Positions 53,204 through 62,344 of a stretch of DNA of 64,000 nucleotides are shown piece after piece. The first letter of the stretch is position 1. Every line of letters begins with the position of its first letter. The DNA is from Andreesenia angusta (GTDB lineage Bacteria; Bacillota; Clostridia; Tissierellales; Gottschalkiaceae). The DNA lies in NCBI RefSeq assembly GCF_001855385.1, contig NZ_MKIE01000006.1, positions 62,001 to 126,000 of the forward strand, in the 5' to 3' direction. Below the pieces are notes generated by a model that ran no database searches, was not told where the DNA came from, and saw nothing but the letters and a program-made list of their open reading frames with translations. Both the position numbers and the translations under genes were made by a program.

Positions 53204-55429
53204 TTGCTGGAGATAAATGGCATAATTCAGGAAATAATATACAAGAACGAAGACAACGGCTACACAATAGCTGTACTTGAGAGCGACGACGATGTGTTGA
53301 CTGTAGTTGGGAATATGCCTCTTGTTTCAGACGGCGAGAACATATCTGTGGAAGGCTCCTTTATAGTCCACAAGACCTATGGCGAGCAGTTCAAGGTGGA
53401 GAGCTACAAGCTGGTGGCTCCAAGCACGGAGTCGGGAGTTATAAAGTACCTCTCTTCCGGGCTGCTTCCAGGAGTCGGGGAGAAGACGGCCGAGAAGATA
53501 GTGAACGTGTTTGGAACCGAGGCGTTGGACATAATACAGTATAACCCCGAGAGGCTCTCTGAGGTGGAGGGCATAGGCAAGAAGAAGATAGAGAAGATAG
53601 CCGACTCGTTTGTGGAGCAGAGGGAGCTAAAGGAAGTCGTGATGTACCTTCAAAACTTCGACATAAATCCGAACTTGGGGATGAAGATATACAAGAAATA
53701 CGGAAGCGAGACTATAGCCAAGATAAACCAGAATCCCTACAGGCTGTCGGAAGAAGTCTACGGAATAGGTTTCGGACTTACAGACAAGATAGCCCAGAAC
53801 ATGGGGATTGCGAAAGACTCAAGCTACAGGATAAAAGCCGGAATAGTGTACGCCCTGAACAAGAGCGGGATAGATGGACATACCTATCTGCCAGAAGAGG
53901 AGCTACTGGCCAGAGCCGCTGAGATACTTAGAATAGACAGAGAACTTATAGAGCAGGGGATAATGGATCTGGCAGTGTCTCAGAAAATTCAGATAGAGGT
54001 GTTCGATGGAATCAGGGCAGTCTACAGCATGATTCACTACAACGCAGAGACAGGTGTAAGCAAGAGGATAGTCGAGCTGTCGCAGTCAGAGATAGCGCCG
54101 CTAGATGTGGATATAGAGGAAGAGATAGAGCGGCTGGAAGTTGAAAATGGCATGGAATTTGCCAAAAATCAGAAAAAGGCCATAAGGGAGTCGATTTCAA
54201 ACGGAGTTCTAGTAGTTACAGGGGGACCCGGTACAGGAAAGACGACCACCATAAACAGCATAATAGACATATTCGAGGAAAACAAGCTGGAAGTCATACT
54301 GGCGGCCCCTACCGGAAGGGCAGCAAAGCGAATGTCGGAGGCCACAGGAAGAGAGGCCAGCACCATTCACCGCCTGCTGGAGTACACCTTCGGCGACGAT
54401 ACAATAGGCATGTACTTCGGGAAAGACGACGGAGCTCCAATAGAGGCGGACGTCATAATAGTGGACGAGGTCTCGATGGTGGACATAATCTTGATGAACA
54501 GCCTTCTTAAAGCCATAACACCTGGCACAAGGCTAATAATAGTAGGGGACACGGACCAGCTTCCGTCTGTAGGGCCGGGGAACGTGCTGAAAGACATAAT
54601 AGAGAGCAAGATAATCCCTGTAGTAAAGCTGGACGAGATATTCCGCCAGGCCAAGGAAAGCATGATAATAGTCAACGCCCACAGGATAAACAGCGGGGAG
54701 AAGCCGTACCTGAACCAGAAGGGCAAGGATTTCTTCCTCATAAGGGAGTCAGACCCCGAGAGCATAGTGGAGACAGTGTTGGAGCTTGCAAAGTATAGAC
54801 TTCCGAAATTCAATGGCTATGATTCCATGAGAGACATACAGGTGCTTTCATGCAGCAAAAAAGGCGATGTCGGCGTGAACATACTGAACAAGAAGCTACA
54901 GCAGGTGTTGAACCCGCCCAAGCACTACAAGCCCGAGAAAAAGGTGGGCGAAGCACTCTACAGGGCTGGAGACAAGATAATGCAGATAAAAAACAACTAC
55001 AATACAAAGTGGAAGCGAGTATCGCAGGGCAGAGTCATAGGCGAGGGAGAGGGAGTCTTCAACGGCGACCTTGGATATATAGTCTCTATGGACATGGAGG
55101 AAGGCGAGCTTCTAGTCGTATTCGATGACGACAGGGAAGTGGTGTACAAGTTCAACCAGCTGGACGAGATAAGGCACGCCTACGCCACGACTGTCCACAA
55201 GAGCCAGGGAAGCGAATTTCCAGTAGTCATAATGCCCATATACTGGGGACCGCCGATGCTACTCACCAGAAATCTGCTCTACACCGGAATTACCAGAGCA
55301 AAAGAGATGGTGGTGCTGGTGGGAATGGAAAAGTACCTAGACTACATGATAGGAAATGACAAGATAACAGAACGCTACTCGGGACTAAAGAAAAGGCTTG
55401 AGAGGATATACGATTACATCGTGAGATAA
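53204..55429 (+). CDS. recD2: RecD2-type ATP-dependent DNA helicase
   Basis: A 741-residue superfamily 1B 5'-3' helicase without RecBC partners. An N-terminal OB-like and helix-hairpin-helix part (SSGLLPGVGEKTAEKIV) precedes Walker A GGPGTGKTTTINSI near 342, Walker B VIIVDEVSMVDI, the GDTDQLPSVGPGNVL motif and the C-terminal TTVHKSQGSEFPVVI. I choose TTG at 53204, with GAGGAGGTG at the right distance. It acts in repair and replication fork upkeep. comFC begins 14 bases later. Confidence 0.94.
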   Translation: MLEINGIIQEIIYKNEDNGYTIAVLESDDDVLTVVGNMPLVSDGENISVEGSFIVHKTYGEQFKVESYKLVAPSTESGVIKYLSSGLLPGVGEKTAEKIVNVFGTEALDIIQYNPERLSEVEGIGKKKIEKIADSFVEQRELKEVVMYLQNFDINPNLGMKIYKKYGSETIAKINQNPYRLSEEVYGIGFGLTDKIAQNMGIAKDSSYRIKAGIVYALNKSGIDGHTYLPEEELLARAAEILRIDRELIEQGIMDLAVSQKIQIEVFDGIRAVYSMIHYNAETGVSKRIVELSQSEIAPLDVDIEEEIERLEVENGMEFAKNQKKAIRESISNGVLVVTGGPGTGKTTTINSIIDIFEENKLEVILAAPTGRAAKRMSEATGREASTIHRLLEYTFGDDTIGMYFGKDDGAPIEADVIIVDEVSMVDIILMNSLLKAITPGTRLIIVGDTDQLPSVGPGNVLKDIIESKIIPVVKLDEIFRQAKESMIIVNAHRINSGEKPYLNQKGKDFFLIRESDPESIVETVLELAKYRLPKFNGYDSMRDIQVLSCSKKGDVGVNILNKKLQQVLNPPKHYKPEKKVGEALYRAGDKIMQIKNNYNTKWKRVSQGRVIGEGEGVFNGDLGYIVSMDMEEGELLVVFDDDREVVYKFNQLDEIRHAYATTVHKSQGSEFPVVIMPIYWGPPMLLTRNLLYTGITRAKEMVVLVGMEKYLDYMIGNDKITERYSGLKKRLERIYDYIVR

Positions 55430-55443
55430 AGGAGATGCTTGGA

Positions 55444-56187
55444 TTGAATATTCTGGAGCGCTTGCTGGATCTGCTGTACAGAGAGAAGGACATCTGTTTT
55501 GTATGTGGCGACCATATTCCCAGGCTTTCGGGACATATATGTGCAGATTGCAGAGACGATCTAAGCTTTGTAGGGCCGAAAAGATGCAGCATATGTGGGA
55601 TTTCGCTTAGAGCGTACAGAGACGACAAGCTGTATCTCTGCCGGGACTGCGAGGTACGCCCGAAGCACTTCGAGAAAGCTGTAGCCCCGCTTGAGTACAG
55701 CGGACTTTCGAGAAAGCTTATACGCGAATTTAAATACCAAGATGAACTTCACTACAAGAAGATGTTTGGAGAGATGATAGTGCAGAAAATTCTGGATTCG
55801 GATATGGAAAATGCGGACCTGGTGCTGGGGGTTCCACTGAGCTTGAAAAAAGAAAACAAGAGAGGCTACAACCAGGCCAAACTTCTTTCAGATTACATAT
55901 CCAAAAAGCTGGGTATAAAATCCGGAGAAGGGTTGCTTTTAAGGACGACAGACACAAACGTTCAAAACGTACTTGGAAAAGCCCAGAGGATAAAAAACTT
56001 AAAAAACGCCTTCGCCGTGGCTAGTCCTGATAAAATAAAGGGTAAATCGATACTTTTAATAGACGATATATATACTACAGGAGCGACTGTAGACGAATGC
56101 GCCAAGACGCTTCTGGAGTGCGGAGCAAATTCAGTGACTATAGCGACAGTGGCAACAGCTGTCGACAGGAAATACAAGGAGGAATAA
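55444..56187 (+). CDS. comFC: ComF family protein (phosphoribosyltransferase fold)
   Basis: A 247-residue protein with an N-terminal zinc ribbon (CFVCGDHI, CADC, CSICGIS, CRDC) and a PRTase fold with the PRPP-binding loop ILLIDDIYTTGAT near 205. ComFC is needed for DNA uptake in competent bacteria, though many non-transformable species keep it. TTG at 55444 with AAAGGAGA eight bases upstream is preferred over ATG at 55435. comFA is absent; recD2 stands in its place. It is two bases before yvyF. Confidence 0.9.
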   Translation: MNILERLLDLLYREKDICFVCGDHIPRLSGHICADCRDDLSFVGPKRCSICGISLRAYRDDKLYLCRDCEVRPKHFEKAVAPLEYSGLSRKLIREFKYQDELHYKKMFGEMIVQKILDSDMENADLVLGVPLSLKKENKRGYNQAKLLSDYISKKLGIKSGEGLLLRTTDTNVQNVLGKAQRIKNLKNAFAVASPDKIKGKSILLIDDIYTTGATVDECAKTLLECGANSVTIATVATAVDRKYKEE

Positions 56188-56189
56188 AA

Positions 56190-56609
56190 ATGGATCTTAG
56201 AAATTGCAGAAAATGTGACAGAATGTATGGATATGACGGCATAGACCTATGCCCTAAATGCAGAAATGACGACTCGGCGGAGCTGAAGCTTGTAAAAGAC
56301 TATCTATACGACAACCCTGGGGCTACAATAAAGAAAGTCTCAGAGGAGACTGGAGTAGAACACAGCAAGATACTCAAGTTTCTGAGGGAAGAGAAGATAG
56401 AGATATCCGCAGACAGCGAGAATATGATTCTAGACTGCGAGAGATGTGGAACGCCTATAAGAAGCGGAAGGTACTGCGACAGATGCGTAAACGAGCTGAA
56501 GAGCGAGTTTAAAAACATAGCACAGTCTATGACAGAAGCCAACAAGCCTAAAGAGACTCCTAAAAAAACAGGGGATAGGCTGTTTGTAGCCGACAGGCAT
56601 AAAAAATAG
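56190..56609 (+). CDS. yvyF: Flagellar-operon protein YvyF
   Basis: A 139-residue protein of the TIGR03826 family. It has two zinc-ribbon-like cysteine pairs (CRKCDRMYGYDGIDLCPKC at the N-terminus; CERCGTPIRSGRYCDRC near 90) around a small MerR/winged-helix-like part (GATIKKVSEETGVEHSKILKFLRE). Its role is unknown, but it regularly sits just before flgM. AAGGAGG is ideally placed before ATG. Confidence 0.9.
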   Translation: MDLRNCRKCDRMYGYDGIDLCPKCRNDDSAELKLVKDYLYDNPGATIKKVSEETGVEHSKILKFLREEKIEISADSENMILDCERCGTPIRSGRYCDRCVNELKSEFKNIAQSMTEANKPKETPKKTGDRLFVADRHKK

Positions 56610-56616
56610 AAAAACT

Positions 56617-56644
56617 TAAAGGAACCCCCCGTGTTTGCCGATAT
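56617..56644 (+). promoter_or_regulatory. Sigma-D promoter for flgM operon
   Basis: TAAA (56617-56620), 16 bases, GCCGATAT (56637-56644), an almost perfect sigma-D promoter 39 bases before flgM. Confidence 0.85.
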
Positions 56645-56684
56645 TTCTTTTAGAAGATCATGGCGCATAGGGGGTGTTTTTTTT
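56624..56684 (+). terminator. Terminator-like hairpin overlapping the flgM sigma-D promoter
   Basis: ACCCCC (56624-56629, promoter spacer) pairs with GGGGGT (56670-56675, the flgM ribosome binding site), supported by GTG/CGC inside, and eight T follow (56677-56684). Read-through RNA from yvyF can fold it; RNA starting at the sigma-D site cannot. No other terminator follows yvyF. Confidence 0.55.
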
Positions 56685-56961
56685 GAATATAAATGGAGTT
56701 GGGAGAATGATGGAAGTCTACGCTGGAAACAGCTACGGCAAATCTGTTCAGGAGTCCCCAAAAACAGCTAAAAGAGATGAACTTCAGCTTTCATCTAGCG
56801 CTAAGTTTCACCAAATTGCAATGGCAGAGCTTAAAAATGTACCGGACGTAAGAGAAGACAAAGTGGCTGCCATAAAGGCCAGCATCGAATCCGGGACTTA
56901 CAGTGTAGACTCGAAAGCCATAGCCGAGAAGATGTACAAAATGTCGAAGGGAATCTACTAG
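56683..56961 (+). CDS. flgM: Anti-sigma-D factor FlgM
   Basis: A 92-residue protein that holds sigma-D inactive until the hook is complete. The start fits the family (LNINGVGRM; Bacillus MKINQFG), with the linker KRDELQLSSSAKFHQIA and the sigma-binding helices VREDKVAAIKASIESGTYSVDSKAIAEKM. TTG at 56683 is six bases after GGGGTG. Expression from a sigma-D promoter gives negative feedback. Confidence 0.93.
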   Translation: MNINGVGRMMEVYAGNSYGKSVQESPKTAKRDELQLSSSAKFHQIAMAELKNVPDVREDKVAAIKASIESGTYSVDSKAIAEKMYKMSKGIY

Positions 56962-56971
56962 GAGAAAAACT

Positions 56972-57466
56972 ATGAGAGAATTGGAAATTAAACTAAAGGA
57001 AACAATGAACAGAGAGCTGGAGGCCTACAGAGAGATACTAGAGCTTGCAAAAAGGAAGACAGAGATTCTAAAAGAGAGCAAGGTCACGGAGCTTGAGCTT
57101 CTGACTCTAGACGAGAGAGCCAAGGTGGAAGAGATAAACAGCATAGAAGGTGAAAGAGAGCATATAGCAAGAGGTCTTGCCGACAGTTTAGGAGTAAACG
57201 AAAGGCTGGACCTCTCTACTATGTCGCAGTATTTTACAGAAGAGGGCAGAGCGGAGTTTTCCGAGATAAAGTCGGATTTTGTAGAGACAATAGAGGAGCT
57301 GAAGAGGGTCAACAGCCTGAACGAGACGCTTATAAAAGACTCTCTTGAATACATAGACTTCAGCTTGAACATCATGACGTCGGCCACCGTCGGCGGAGGG
57401 TACAGCCAAAAGGCAGATGACGCACAGAGCACAAGCAAGAAAAATCTATTCGATTTCAAAGCGTAA
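56972..57466 (+). CDS. flgN: Flagellar export chaperone FlgN
   Basis: A 164-residue, mostly helical protein of the FlgN type, chaperone for FlgK and FlgL. Family sequence is weakly conserved; helix pattern, acidic charge and position between flgM and flgK support the call. GGAGAAAAAC precedes the ATG. It is 12 bases before flgK. Confidence 0.85.
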   Translation: MRELEIKLKETMNRELEAYREILELAKRKTEILKESKVTELELLTLDERAKVEEINSIEGEREHIARGLADSLGVNERLDLSTMSQYFTEEGRAEFSEIKSDFVETIEELKRVNSLNETLIKDSLEYIDFSLNIMTSATVGGGYSQKADDAQSTSKKNLFDFKA

Positions 57467-57478
57467 GGGGGCGAATTT

Positions 57479-58999
57479 ATGTCAGGACTATTTGGAAGCC
57501 TTGGACTAGGCATTTCAGGATTATCAGTTAGCAGAAGGGGGCTTGAAACGGTCTCGCACAATATATCGAATGCAGACAACCCTGCATATACAAGGCAGCA
57601 GGCCATAAACGCTGAGTCGCGCCCAGTATACATGGGGTACGGATTCTCTCCAAGAGGCTCAGAGACACAGCAGATAAGGCAGATAAGAGACGAGTTTCTG
57701 GATACGAAACTTAGGAGAGAGTACTCAAGCGAAGCCTACTGGAGAGGAAGGCAGAAGGTGCTTTCGCAGATAGAGACCATAATGAATGAAAAAGGTGTAA
57801 TAGACGACGAAGTGGAAGGCGGGCTTGGAAAGATACTGGATGACTTCTGGACAGCTTGGAACGAGGTCGCAAAAGAGCCGGACAATATGACTGTAAGGGG
57901 AGTGCTGAAGGAGAGGGCCAACGCCTTTGTGACGACTGTAAATCATATGTACAAGCAGCTGGACAACCTTCAGATAAATTTGAATATAGAGGTCAGGGAT
58001 CTAGTAGACGAGACAAACCAGCTTACTAAAGACATAGCTGATTTAAACAAGCAGATAGTTGCAGCCCAGCAGGGAAAAGAAGTGCCAAACGACTTAAGGG
58101 ACGCCAGGAACCAGATGGTGGACAGACTTTCACAGCTGTTAAACGTAAGCCATTACGAAGACGAGAAAGGCAACGTAAACGTGGCCCTAAACGGAATAAA
58201 CATAGTGCTTGAGGACAGTTTCAGAGAGTTCGAGTATAAGGACAGTACTGAGACCGGCGCAAATGGAATGGTCGACGTATTTATGAAAGGCGAGAAAGAT
58301 CCTATGAAAGTAGGGAAAGACCTGAACGGTGGAGAATTGGCGGCCATACTTGAGGCCAGAGGTATAGGAGACAAGCCACTAGGCACTAACTACTATAAAG
58401 AAGCGATACCTACAATGAAAGCGCATCTAGATGAATTGGTGAGGACTATAGCAGGGGCGATAAATGAGGAGCATAAAAAAGGATATGATATAAATGGAGA
58501 TAGTGGTAACTACTTCTTTGAGGCTGAAAATGGCTCTAAAGATATAAAAGATATAACAGCAAGGAATATAAAACTGGCATTTACAAGTCTTGACGATATA
58601 GCAGCAGGGCAAACTGAAGGGTATCTTGGTGATGGAAAGATAGCAGAAAAGATAGCTGCTTTGCGGGATGGAATGCTTTATGGAAGCACTACAGATGCAA
58701 AGTTAAAGCCAGGGACTCCCGAATATAATGCCATGACTAGAACTCTTACAATGGAGCAGTACTACAGAGATATGATACTGGACCTTGGTGCGGCTGGAAG
58801 AGAAGCCATAAATATGGGTGAATTCCATGCAGACGTAATAGCACAGTGCGAAAACAGTAGGGCTTCAATGTCCGCGGTGTCGCTAGACGAGGAAATGACA
58901 GAGATGCTTAAGTTTCAACATGCATACTCTGCCAACAGCAGATTTATAAACGCTATAGACGAGATGCTGGATGTAATAGTGAACAAAATAGGAGCATAG
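57479..58999 (+). CDS. flgK: Hook-filament junction protein FlgK, first copy
   Basis: HAP1 joins hook and filament. The 506-residue protein has the N-terminal axial motif LFGSLGLGISGLSVSRRGLETVSHNISNADNPAYTRQ and the C-terminal SAVSLDEEMTEMLKFQHAYSANSRFINAIDEMLD. The middle section (about 58430-58770) is visibly richer in A and T than the flanks, matching the variable surface domain. GGGGGCGA precedes the ATG. Confidence 0.95.
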   Translation: MSGLFGSLGLGISGLSVSRRGLETVSHNISNADNPAYTRQQAINAESRPVYMGYGFSPRGSETQQIRQIRDEFLDTKLRREYSSEAYWRGRQKVLSQIETIMNEKGVIDDEVEGGLGKILDDFWTAWNEVAKEPDNMTVRGVLKERANAFVTTVNHMYKQLDNLQINLNIEVRDLVDETNQLTKDIADLNKQIVAAQQGKEVPNDLRDARNQMVDRLSQLLNVSHYEDEKGNVNVALNGINIVLEDSFREFEYKDSTETGANGMVDVFMKGEKDPMKVGKDLNGGELAAILEARGIGDKPLGTNYYKEAIPTMKAHLDELVRTIAGAINEEHKKGYDINGDSGNYFFEAENGSKDIKDITARNIKLAFTSLDDIAAGQTEGYLGDGKIAEKIAALRDGMLYGSTTDAKLKPGTPEYNAMTRTLTMEQYYRDMILDLGAAGREAINMGEFHADVIAQCENSRASMSAVSLDEEMTEMLKFQHAYSANSRFINAIDEMLDVIVNKIGA

Positions 59000-59013
59000 A
59001 AGGGGTGGAATAG

Positions 59014-60513
59014 ATGTCTTGGTTAGGATTTAACACAGCCGTTTCAGGGCTTATGGGCAGCCAGAAGAAGATACATGTGGCAAACCACAATGTGGCCAGC
59101 GCAGAACGTGAAGGATACTCAAAGCAGGCCACTTATGAAAGGTCCAATACGGCTCTAAGGCTTCCAGGTGTGGGATATATGGGCACAGGGAACAATATAT
59201 ACGATATAAAGCGTGTGCGAGACGCATATGTAGACTTTAAATACAGAAAAGAGAACTCCCCAGCTGGAGAGTGGCAGGTCAAGAGACAGGCACTTACAGA
59301 GCTAGAAGGGATACTCAAGGGAACTAGAGAGCACGGGATAAACGTGTCGATAGACGAGTTCTTCAGCTCACTAGAAGACCTGTCCACAAACCCAAGCGAT
59401 AACTCATACAAGATGAGCTTTAGGCAGAAAGCCGAGGCGCTTGCTGTAAGGCTTAACGAGACGGCCCAGAGCTTTAACAGAAAACAGGCAGGACTGAATA
59501 TAGAGGTTGGAGCAAAGATAAAGGAAGTAAACGACATTACAACTCAGATAGCCAATATAAACGGGCAGATATTCAGGATGGAGATAGACGGAAGGCATGC
59601 AAATGACCTTAGAGACCAGAGAGACCTTCTTGTGGATAAGCTATCCAAGATAGTGGATATAGACACGTCAGAAGACAACAATAAGTTTACTGTAAAAGTC
59701 GGTGGCACTACGATGGTGGACCATGACTACACTAAGCAGTTTAAGTATCCACCGAGGACTGAAAAAAGCAAAATAGACGAAAAACAGTTTATGTATCAGC
59801 TTGAGTGGGAAGACGGAGACAAAGTAAATCTCCATTCAGGAGAGCTTAAAGGACTTATAGAAGCCAGAGATGGAGATGGAGCATCTGTGTCTTCTTTCAA
59901 GGGAGTGCCATACTATGTGGAAAGACTGGACGAGTTTGCAAGAGGATTTGCAAAGAAGGTAAATGAGGTATTCGAGGCCGGAGTAAATAACAAAGTAACT
60001 CCAGCCGTAACAGATATAAAGCTATTTACAAAAGATGGGGTAGAGTCTGGAAACTTCACAAATTATAGTGAACTAAAAGCTGGAAATATAAAGCTTTCAG
60101 GAGAGGTTTTATCTAGCTTAGATTATATAATGACAAGTGAAACAGGACTTCCAGAAGATAATAAACTTGTAAAAGAGATTATAGACTTAAGGGATGATAA
60201 AACGTTTTTTGAAAAAGGGACAGGTACACCGCCTGTTCCAGCCTATTCCGGAACACCAGAGGACTTTCTTACATCAATAATATCTACGCTTGGAACGGAT
60301 TCGCAGTATTCGGACAGAATGGACAAGAACCAGAGTGCTATAATGGACAATATAGAAAACCAGAGGCTTTCGATTTCAGGCGTGGACCTCAATGAAGAAA
60401 TGAATAACGTTGTAAGATTTCAGCAGCTGTATTCTGCTTCTGCCAGGATGATAACGGTATTTGATGAGATATTCCAAAAGACTATAAACAACCTTGGAAT
60501 AGTGGGAAGGTAG
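59014..60513 (+). CDS. flgK2: Hook-filament junction protein FlgK, second copy
   Basis: A 499-residue paralogue of the preceding protein, 14 bases after it. It begins SWLGFNTAVSGLMGSQKKIHVANHNVASAEREGYSKQ and ends SGVDLNEEMNNVVRFQQLYSASARMITVFDEIFQKTINNLG, so both axial ends are intact. The motif SNNIANAD of ordinary rod/hook proteins is changed to NHNVASAE. The middle (about 60030-60240) is AT-rich. Two FlgK genes in tandem suggest a split role or phase-specific use. Confidence 0.9.
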   Translation: MSWLGFNTAVSGLMGSQKKIHVANHNVASAEREGYSKQATYERSNTALRLPGVGYMGTGNNIYDIKRVRDAYVDFKYRKENSPAGEWQVKRQALTELEGILKGTREHGINVSIDEFFSSLEDLSTNPSDNSYKMSFRQKAEALAVRLNETAQSFNRKQAGLNIEVGAKIKEVNDITTQIANINGQIFRMEIDGRHANDLRDQRDLLVDKLSKIVDIDTSEDNNKFTVKVGGTTMVDHDYTKQFKYPPRTEKSKIDEKQFMYQLEWEDGDKVNLHSGELKGLIEARDGDGASVSSFKGVPYYVERLDEFARGFAKKVNEVFEAGVNNKVTPAVTDIKLFTKDGVESGNFTNYSELKAGNIKLSGEVLSSLDYIMTSETGLPEDNKLVKEIIDLRDDKTFFEKGTGTPPVPAYSGTPEDFLTSIISTLGTDSQYSDRMDKNQSAIMDNIENQRLSISGVDLNEEMNNVVRFQQLYSASARMITVFDEIFQKTINNLGIVGR

Positions 60514-60522
60514 GTGTAAAAT

Positions 60523-61551
60523 ATGAGAATAACTAACGGAATGATGAGTAAGAATTTGCTAAACAATCTTCAGCTTAATATGAAAAGAATGAGTAGGCTG
60601 AACGAGCAGGCAGCTTCAGGAAAGCTTTTCGACAGGCCGTCAGATGCTCCGGTGGCTATGGCAAAAAGCCTTAAACTATATACAGACGTGTCTAGAGTTA
60701 ACCAATACGAGAGAAACCTGAGAGATGCGCAATCATGGCTTCACAGTACCGAAGATGCACTTCATGAAGTAGGAGAAATACTGCACAGAGCCAGAGAGCT
60801 AGCTGTAGATATGGCGAATGGCACTAAGACAGAAAGCGATACTCAAAAAGCAGCAGAGGAGATAAAGCAGCTTAAAGATCAACTTATAAAGCTAGCAAAT
60901 ACAACACATGCAGGTAGAAGCATATTTACAGGCTTCCAGACGGATAAAAAACTTTTGAATGATGATGGGACTTATGATATAAACTTGGGAAAAGATGCTT
61001 CAGGAGCTTTGATAAATGAAGTTTCAGTCTATAATGTTGGCGTTGCGGAGAGTATGGAGATAAATATGTTAGGATCAAGGCTTTTTGGAGTTGTAGATGA
61101 CACAGCCCCAAATACTAAAGATGTTTTACCGACTGGGGAAGCAACTAAACTAGATGTTGCAAAGAATGAAAAGAGCCATTTTATAAATGTATTCGACCAC
61201 TTGATATCAGCCATGGGATTAGATGGGGGAGATGGTAGTGTTGGTGGAAATGGGATAGAAAATAAATTTGATCAAACCAAGATATCGAGTCTTATAGGAA
61301 ATATAGACGAGCTTAAGGAAAATGCCCTAACCCTTAGAGCCGAAGTAGGAGCTAAGACAAACCGCCTTGAAATGACGAGCAAAAGACTTTCGTCGGAAGA
61401 ACTTAATTTTACTACAGTGCTTTCGGAAAATGAGGATGTAGATGAAGCAGAGATAATAATGAAGTTTAAGATGGCGGAGGCAGTCTACAATGCTTCACTT
61501 GCTATGGGTGGAAAGACTATACAGCCTACATTAGTGGACTTTTTAAGGTAG
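60523..61551 (+). CDS. flgL: Hook-filament junction protein FlgL
   Basis: HAP3, the second junction protein, 342 residues. Flagellin-like ends: MRITNGMMSKNLLNNLQLNMKRMSRLNEQAASGKLFDRPSDAPVAM and AEIIMKFKMAEAVYNASLAMGGKTIQPTLVDFL. The central part (about 60900-61290) is AT-rich, as in the FlgK genes. TAGGTGTAAA precedes the ATG. A repeat element, and no clear terminator, follows. Confidence 0.94.
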   Translation: MRITNGMMSKNLLNNLQLNMKRMSRLNEQAASGKLFDRPSDAPVAMAKSLKLYTDVSRVNQYERNLRDAQSWLHSTEDALHEVGEILHRARELAVDMANGTKTESDTQKAAEEIKQLKDQLIKLANTTHAGRSIFTGFQTDKKLLNDDGTYDINLGKDASGALINEVSVYNVGVAESMEINMLGSRLFGVVDDTAPNTKDVLPTGEATKLDVAKNEKSHFINVFDHLISAMGLDGGDGSVGGNGIENKFDQTKISSLIGNIDELKENALTLRAEVGAKTNRLEMTSKRLSSEELNFTTVLSENEDVDEAEIIMKFKMAEAVYNASLAMGGKTIQPTLVDFLR

Positions 61552-61563
61552 TGAGATTTTAGT

Positions 61564-61726
61564 AAAGTTATAAGCTCCACAGCGAATTACGATTCTAGAA
61601 ATTATTACGAACCGCTCAAATGCAGAGTCCGGAACTCGCTATAGCTCAAACACCGGACTAAAGCGCATTTTTGCTTGTTCGATACTTTCAAAGAATCTCC
61701 ATTATGCTTGTCGCTTTGATAACTTT
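61564..61726 (+). repeat. Dispersed inverted-repeat element, copy 3
   Basis: About 163 bases beginning AAAGTTATAAGCTCC and ending GATAACTTT; the longer ends TAGTAAAGTTAT and ATAACTTTATTA also pair. Inner stems AGTCCGG (61626-61632) / CCGGACT (61653-61659) and AAATGC (61618-61623) / GCATTT (61665-61670). It separates flgL from the yviE-fliW-csrA group. Confidence 0.87.
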
Positions 61727-61782
61727 ATTAAAAGTATATTGAGCTTAAGGGAAGGTTTATACGATAGAGAAGAGGTGATACT

Positions 61783-62334
61783 ATGCTTAGTATAACGAGC
61801 ACACCAGGAAGAATAGGAATACAGACGACTAACGCAAAACTTGAGCTGCATAGCCCAAAGGGTGAGCAGAGCATAACCACTACAAAGCCCCAGCTTAGGA
61901 TAAATGGAAGTTTTCCTAATATACAGATAGAGAAGAGCCAGACCAATTACGAATATGGAATAAGAACTTCACTTGAAATACTGGAAGAAGGGGCTAGCCT
62001 GGGCAAACAAAGTGCATATCAGGCGATAGGAAGGATTGTTAGTGATGGAAACAGGCTTAAGGATATAAGAATAAGAGTCCCCGCCGCAGTGCCGGAACTT
62101 GCTATGCAGAACTCACAGCAGCCACAGGGAAGCTTAGATATAAAATTAATAGGGACGACCAGGCCGAAGACAGAAGTCGTTGGAGGATATGATATAGACT
62201 TTGAGCTGGGTACTGTAAATGCTGAATATACCCCAAGAAAAGTAGAAGGCAATTATACTGCCGGAAAAGTGGAAGTTTATATGCAGCAGTATCCGGATAT
62301 AAATATATCGTACAATATAGACACAAGCGCCTAG
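61783..62334 (+). CDS. yviE: DUF6470 (YviE-like) flagellar-locus protein
   Basis: A 183-residue protein of the DUF6470 family, with no known function, found between flgL and fliW in Bacillus and clostridia. It has a repeated start theme (ITSTPGRIGIQTTNAKLELHSPKGEQ), a beta-rich body and no signal peptide. AGAGGTGAT lies ahead of the ATG. It is 10 bases before fliW. A weak promoter (TTGAGC and TACGAT, about 61739-61765) may serve it. Confidence 0.82.
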   Translation: MLSITSTPGRIGIQTTNAKLELHSPKGEQSITTTKPQLRINGSFPNIQIEKSQTNYEYGIRTSLEILEEGASLGKQSAYQAIGRIVSDGNRLKDIRIRVPAAVPELAMQNSQQPQGSLDIKLIGTTRPKTEVVGGYDIDFELGTVNAEYTPRKVEGNYTAGKVEVYMQQYPDINISYNIDTSA

Positions 62335-62344
62335 GGGGAATACG

